Source: Bacillota bacterium (GTDB lineage Bacteria > Bacillota_I > Bacilli_A > RF39 > UBA660). From it: DNA of 15,840 nt. The notes beneath the pieces are model-generated. The model worked only from the letters and a program-made list of their open reading frames with translations. It did not search any database and had not been told where the DNA came from. Below, piece by piece: positions 12,978 through 15,840 of this stretch. The first letter of the stretch is position 1; each line of letters begins with the position of its first letter. The stretch is from positions 1-15,840 of the forward strand of contig JAEWBI010000018.1 of assembly GCA_023391185.1 (NCBI GenBank). Reading direction: 5' to 3'. Both the position numbers and the translations under genes were made by a program.

Positions 12978-13616
12978 ATGAGAAAATTTAGATTTAAAAA
13001 ATCTGCAGTCTATGTTATGTATGGATTGGGTTTTGCTTTGCTGATAGGAATACTAGTTTTAACTGATTCTTATTTAACTACCAAAGATGCAGAAGAACCA
13101 GATAACGATTATGTTACTGATACTGTTGTAGGTGATGATGATGACGATGTTCCGGTTGTTAATACATCAACTATTGTAAGTAAGCCCTATAGTGATCAAA
13201 ATGTAAAAATACTAAAAAATTATTATGATTACATGGCAGAAAAGGAAAAGCAAGAAAATTCGATATTATATTATGAATCTACATATATGCAAAACAGTGC
13301 AGTAGCATATGGTGGTGTTGATTCTTTTGAAGTAATATCAATTTTAGATGGTACTGTTGTAAGTATTAAAGAAGATGAACTTTTAGGAAATATAGTTGAA
13401 ATTGAACATGATAAAAATATCATAAGTGTATATCAAAGCGTAAGTGATATTACAGTAAAAGAGAACCAAGTTGTAAAACAAGGTGAAGTTATTGCAAAAA
13501 GTGGTCAATCAAACTTAAATAAATCTTTAAATAGTCACCTATTGTTTGAACTAATAATTAATAGTAAAATAGTTAATCCTGAAGAATACTATAGTAAAAA
13601 TATTAATGAATTATAA
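12978..13616 (+). CDS. spoIIQ: Stage II sporulation protein Q (LytM/M23-like engulfment protein)
   Basis: A forespore membrane protein whose extracellular domain pairs with SpoIIIAH across the septum to form the engulfment zipper and feeding channel. 212 residues: cytoplasmic basic head, one membrane helix (about 11-30), an acidic linker (VGDDDDDVP), a helical stretch, and a LytM-like beta domain (about 112-205) with ILDGTVVSIKEDELLGNIVEIEHDKN, VYQSVSDI, VKQGEVIAKSGQS and SHLLFELI. The metallopeptidase site is degraded: the first metal His is absent (YGGVD), the middle YxH is VYQ, and HxH is H187-L-L189. It is therefore a non-catalytic scaffold, as in Bacillus rather than the zinc-binding clostridial form. 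GAGGTG (12967-12972) sets the start. Located between spoIID and spoIIID, as expected. Confidence 0.88.
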   Translation: MRKFRFKKSAVYVMYGLGFALLIGILVLTDSYLTTKDAEEPDNDYVTDTVVGDDDDDVPVVNTSTIVSKPYSDQNVKILKNYYDYMAEKEKQENSILYYESTYMQNSAVAYGGVDSFEVISILDGTVVSIKEDELLGNIVEIEHDKNIISVYQSVSDITVKENQVVKQGEVIAKSGQSNLNKSLNSHLLFELIINSKIVNPEEYYSKNINEL

Positions 13617-13662
13617 ATATCATAAATAGGAAAAGAATTTATATACTTAATTAGGGGTGTAT

Positions 13663-13914
13663 ATGAATTCTATTATATTTAAAAGAGTACTGGATGAAAC
13701 TAATGAAGTAATAACTTCCAAAAAAACAATAAGAGAAATTGCAAAAATGTATAATGTTTCAAAAAGTACTGTCCATAAAGATTTACATGAGCGATTATAT
13801 TATATTAACCAAGAAAGATACAAACAAATACAGGAAATATTTAAATATCATATAAATATAAGACATATTCGTGGCGGTGAATCAACAAGGAAAAGGTATT
13901 TAAAATTAAATTAA
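13663..13914 (+). CDS. spoIIID: Sporulation transcriptional regulator SpoIIID
   Basis: A small DNA-binding protein that, in the mother cell, activates or represses many sigma-E genes and helps launch sigma-K. 83 residues (B. subtilis about 93). It has the helix-turn-helix TIREIAKMYNVSKSTVHKDLHERL (about 22-45), almost identical to the family core V-S-K-S-T-V-H-K-D-L, then the basic region YHINIRHIRGGESTRKRY. The C-terminal tail is shorter than in Bacillus. GGGGTG (13654-13659) favours ATG 13663; a GTG at 13657 overlaps that site. mbl begins 10 bp downstream, with its ribosome binding site overlapping the spoIIID stop. The same gene pair is found in B. subtilis. Confidence 0.94.
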   Translation: MNSIIFKRVLDETNEVITSKKTIREIAKMYNVSKSTVHKDLHERLYYINQERYKQIQEIFKYHINIRHIRGGESTRKRYLKLN

Positions 13915-13924
13915 GGTGGAAAAA

Positions 13925-14911
13925 ATGTTTTCAAGAGATATAGGAATAGATTTAGGAACTGCTAATGTACTAATATATGTAAAAGGACAAGGAATAGTTT
14001 TAAATGAACCTAGTGTTGTAGCTTTAGAGTCAGATAATAAAAAAGTACTTGCTGTTGGAAAAGAAGCAAAAGAAATGCTAGGTAGAACACCAGGAAAAAT
14101 TACTGCAATAAAGCCTATGAAAGATGGCGTTATTGCAGATTTTGAAATAACAGAGTTGATGTTAGAATACTTCATTAATAAATTAAGTGCCAAAAGTTTA
14201 TTTCGTAAACCAAGGATACTGATATGTTGTCCATCTAATATAACTCAAGTTGAAAAAAATGCTATTAAAGAGGCTGCTGAAAAAACAGGAGCAAAAAAAG
14301 TATTTATTGAAGAAGAGCCTAAAGTTGCTGCTGTTGGGGCTGGTATAGATATATCTAAACCAAATGGAAGTATGATAATTGATATTGGTGGTGGTACTAC
14401 TGATATAGCTGTTTTATCATTAGGTGGTATTGTTTATAGTTCATCAATAAAAGTGGCTGGAAACAGTTTTGATACTGAAATAATAAAGTATATTAAGAAT
14501 AAGTATAAACTTTTAATAGGTGAAAGAACTGCAGAGGATATAAAACTAACTATAGGAACTGTATATCCTGGCAAAAAGAAAGAAAAGATGGAAGTAAAAG
14601 GAAGAAATCTAGTTACAGGATTACCAATTACTGTAACTGTTACTTCTGAAGAAATAGCTGAGGCACTAAAAGAAAATGTACAGTTAATTGTACATCATAC
14701 AAAACTAGTCTTGGAACAAACACCTCCAGAACTTTCAGCTGATATTATAAGTAAAGGTATTGTTATGACAGGTGGTGGTGCCTTAATGGATGGTTTAGAT
14801 AAGGTATTACAGCAAGAACTGGATATACCTGTTTATGTTGCTAGCAATCCACTAACATGTGTTGCTGAAGGTACAGGTATTCTTTTGGAGAATATTCACT
14901 TAATAGACTAA
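13925..14911 (+). CDS. mbl: MreB-family rod-shape protein (Mbl)
   Basis: A bacterial actin homologue whose ATP-bound filaments under the membrane orient the elongation machinery that builds the cylindrical wall. 328 residues, family normal (about 330). Seen: RDIGIDLGTANVLIYV (phosphate 1), LNEPSVVAL, VAVGKEA-type VLAVGKEAKEMLGRTPG, GVIADFE, the mid-chain EEEPKVAAVGAGIDI, phosphate 2 IDIGGGTTDIAVL, and GIVMTGGGALMDGLD (adenosine site). The N-terminus MFSRDIGIDLGTANVLI matches Mbl more than MreB, and the position after spoIIID is that of mbl. AAGGTGG (13913-13919) sets ATG 13925; the in-frame GTG at 13916 is within that site. Confidence 0.94.
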   Translation: MFSRDIGIDLGTANVLIYVKGQGIVLNEPSVVALESDNKKVLAVGKEAKEMLGRTPGKITAIKPMKDGVIADFEITELMLEYFINKLSAKSLFRKPRILICCPSNITQVEKNAIKEAAEKTGAKKVFIEEEPKVAAVGAGIDISKPNGSMIIDIGGGTTDIAVLSLGGIVYSSSIKVAGNSFDTEIIKYIKNKYKLLIGERTAEDIKLTIGTVYPGKKKEKMEVKGRNLVTGLPITVTVTSEEIAEALKENVQLIVHHTKLVLEQTPPELSADIISKGIVMTGGGALMDGLDKVLQQELDIPVYVASNPLTCVAEGTGILLENIHLID

Positions 14912-14932
14912 AAGAATATATTATGCTATAAT
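14904..14932 (+). promoter_or_regulatory. Extended -10 promoter of the short prepilin gene
   Basis: -35-like TAGACT (14904-14909, inside the end of mbl), 17-bp spacer, TGC-TATAAT (14924-14932). The expected start near 14939 coincides with AGGTGAT (14939-14945), so the leader would be about 11 nt. Confidence 0.6.
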
Positions 14933-14949
14933 TAAACTAGGTGATTAGC

Positions 14950-15363
14950 ATGAAAAGTAGTAAAGGTTTTACACTAGTAGAATTGATAGCAATTATTGTA
15001 GTATTATTTGCGTTAACAATGCTAATATATACTAATGTTTCAAAAGTTATAGAGAGACAAAAAATTAAAACATTCACGCAAACACTTGATGGAATCATTG
15101 ATTCTGCATCTTTGTATGCTACTGATAATCAGTATGTATTTGCAGCTGATGGAACAAAAATAGTTTATGATAATATAAACGATAAATATATAATTGATCT
15201 TAAAGCTAATTTAATTAAGATGAATTCAGACACGCAGATAGATTCAGGATGGATAATTATAAATTCTGATACAACTATAGATGTATATCAAATATATAAT
15301 GGAAAATATTGTGCTATCTCAGGAACTACAAATGATTATCAAATTAAAAAAGGTGAATGTTAA
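14950..15363 (+). CDS. Type IV prepilin-like protein
   Basis: 137 residues with a textbook type III signal: a short basic head MKSSKG, the prepilin peptidase site before FTLVELIAII (Glu at mature position 5), and a 20-residue hydrophobic helix that would form the pilus core. The soluble part (about 35-137) has a helix followed by a small beta domain, with SGWIIINSDTTIDVYQIYNGKYCA and a final Cys that could pair with the earlier Cys. This part resembles residues about 41-135 of the protein at 5766-6881, so the two are probably related surface proteins. No prepilin peptidase, ATPase or platform protein lies in the window. AGGTGAT (14939-14945) sets ATG 14950. It has its own promoter and terminator, hence a single-gene unit; the role is unknown. 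Confidence 0.8.
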   Translation: MKSSKGFTLVELIAIIVVLFALTMLIYTNVSKVIERQKIKTFTQTLDGIIDSASLYATDNQYVFAADGTKIVYDNINDKYIIDLKANLIKMNSDTQIDSGWIIINSDTTIDVYQIYNGKYCAISGTTNDYQIKKGEC

Positions 15364-15364
15364 T

Positions 15365-15391
15365 AAGCAATTCTTTTTGAATTGTTTTTTT
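15365..15391 (+). terminator. Terminator after the short prepilin gene
   Basis: CAATTC (15368-15373), TTTTT loop, GAATTG (15379-15384), followed by seven T (15385-15391). It is extended by G-T and A-T pairs on the outside. Confidence 0.75.
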
Positions 15392-15392
15392 A

Positions 15393-15401
15393 TGTTATAA
15401 T
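15393..15401 (+). promoter_or_regulatory. Extended -10 promoter of rlmD
   Basis: TGT-TATAAT (15393-15401), directly after the terminator, with no clear -35. The expected start near 15408 coincides with GGTGAT (15408-15413), a leader of about 10 nt. Confidence 0.5.
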
Positions 15402-15417
15402 ATAAATGGTGATAGAA

Positions 15418-15840
15418 ATGTATGAAGTTAAAGTAGAAAAATTAGATCATCAAGGTAGAGGAATTTCGCATATTGAAGATAAAATAGTATTTATTGAAAA
15501 TGCTTTACCTGGAGAGATAGTGAAAATTAAAATAACAAAACAAAATAAGAAAATAATAGAAGCATCTGTTATAGATTACATAGTTAAAAGTGATTATCGT
15601 GTTGATAGTAAATGCCCATATTATAATGAATGTGGTGGTTGTGACTTATTACATTTATCATATGAGCAGCAAACACAGTATAAAGAATATAAGATAAAAG
15701 AGATCATGAATAGATATGCAGGTATCGATAACGAAAAGATAAAACAGATTGTACCATGTGATCATCAGTTTAACTATAGAAATAAAGTGACTTTAAAAGT
15801 AAATACGAAAATTGGTTATTATAAGAAGAAATCTTATGAT
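15418..15840 (+). CDS. rlmD: 23S rRNA (uracil-C5)-methyltransferase RlmD/RlmCD, 5' part
   Basis: The open frame runs off the window after 141 codons. It begins with a TRAM domain (about 1-55: KVEKLDHQGRGISHIEDKIVFIENALPGEIV), then the iron-sulfur signature CPYYNECGGCDLLHLSYEQQ with Cys66, Cys72 and Cys75. Family members hold a [4Fe-4S] cluster with a fourth Cys further along, beyond the window. The next part, FNYRNKVTLKV, starts the RlmD/TrmA central domain. The enzyme methylates U1939 (and in Gram-positive RlmCD also U747) of 23S rRNA with S-adenosylmethionine; which form this is cannot be told. Incomplete only because of the window edge. GGTGAT (15408-15413) sets the start. Confidence 0.87.
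   Translation, partial: MYEVKVEKLDHQGRGISHIEDKIVFIENALPGEIVKIKITKQNKKIIEASVIDYIVKSDYRVDSKCPYYNECGGCDLLHLSYEQQTQYKEYKIKEIMNRYAGIDNEKIKQIVPCDHQFNYRNKVTLKVNTKIGYYKKKSYD

Noticed and set aside
13598..13647. Sigma-E promoter for spoIIID (AAATATT ... CATAAATA, or TATACTTA)
   Set aside because: Spacing is 16 rather than about 14 and the -10 match is poor; in such AT-rich DNA it is not convincing.
1228..14193. Minus-strand open frames overlapping spoIIR, fba/murA, the prepilin-like gene, spoIID and mbl
   Set aside because: They lie antisense within well-supported genes, have no recognisable domains and arise from AT-rich codon composition.

Overview
The window comes from a very AT-rich, Gram-positive endospore-forming bacterium, most likely an uncultured or gut member of the Bacilli (Erysipelotrichia-like). 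The reasons are the low GC, GGTGAT/AGGAGG ribosome binding sites, four stage II-III sporulation genes, and two gene blocks syntenic with Bacillus subtilis. TGA is used as a stop (end of the first gene), so the code is the ordinary bacterial one and not the Mycoplasma code. Every gene I support lies on the + strand.

Layout. Positions 3-1198: walJ-like metallo-beta-lactamase and rlmH, overlapping by 4 bp (the end of the wal locus in Firmicutes). 1247-1771: spoIIR, whose start is embedded in a hairpin/T-tract. 1878-5700: class II fructose-bisphosphate aldolase, murA (the murAB/murZ position), a degenerate SGNH-fold protein, a Bax-inhibitor-1 family membrane protein and rpmE. This resembles the fbaA-(tal)-murAB-(rho)-rpmE block of B. 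subtilis with tal and rho missing. 5766-6881: a large prepilin-like surface protein. 6916-7848: a 930-bp gene-free stretch with a strong promoter, followed by about 800 nt that looks like a large structured RNA or giant leader. 7849-10460: a FIST-domain sensor protein and an aldehyde dehydrogenase. 10539-11099: a DUF1003 membrane protein. 11243-14911: rpiB, a DUF1146 (YwzB-like) small membrane protein, spoIID, spoIIQ, spoIIID and mbl, in the order known from B. subtilis (where murAA and the atp operon sit upstream). 14950-15363: a second, short type IV prepilin-like protein. 15418 to the end: the 5' part of an RlmD/RlmCD-type 23S rRNA m5U methyltransferase.

How they fit together: most genes are housekeeping or sporulation genes (intercompartment signalling by SpoIIR; engulfment by SpoIID and SpoIIQ; mother-cell regulation by SpoIIID; cell shape by Mbl). 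Promoters are compact. In several cases the -10 box sits only about 6-8 nt before the ribosome binding site, so predicted 5' leaders are about 9-15 nt. Against that background the roughly 800-nt non-coding run before the FIST gene stands out. It holds three pairs of duplicated motifs, including two about 80-nt modules whose closing stems differ in sequence but both pair perfectly. That is the best candidate here for something undescribed.
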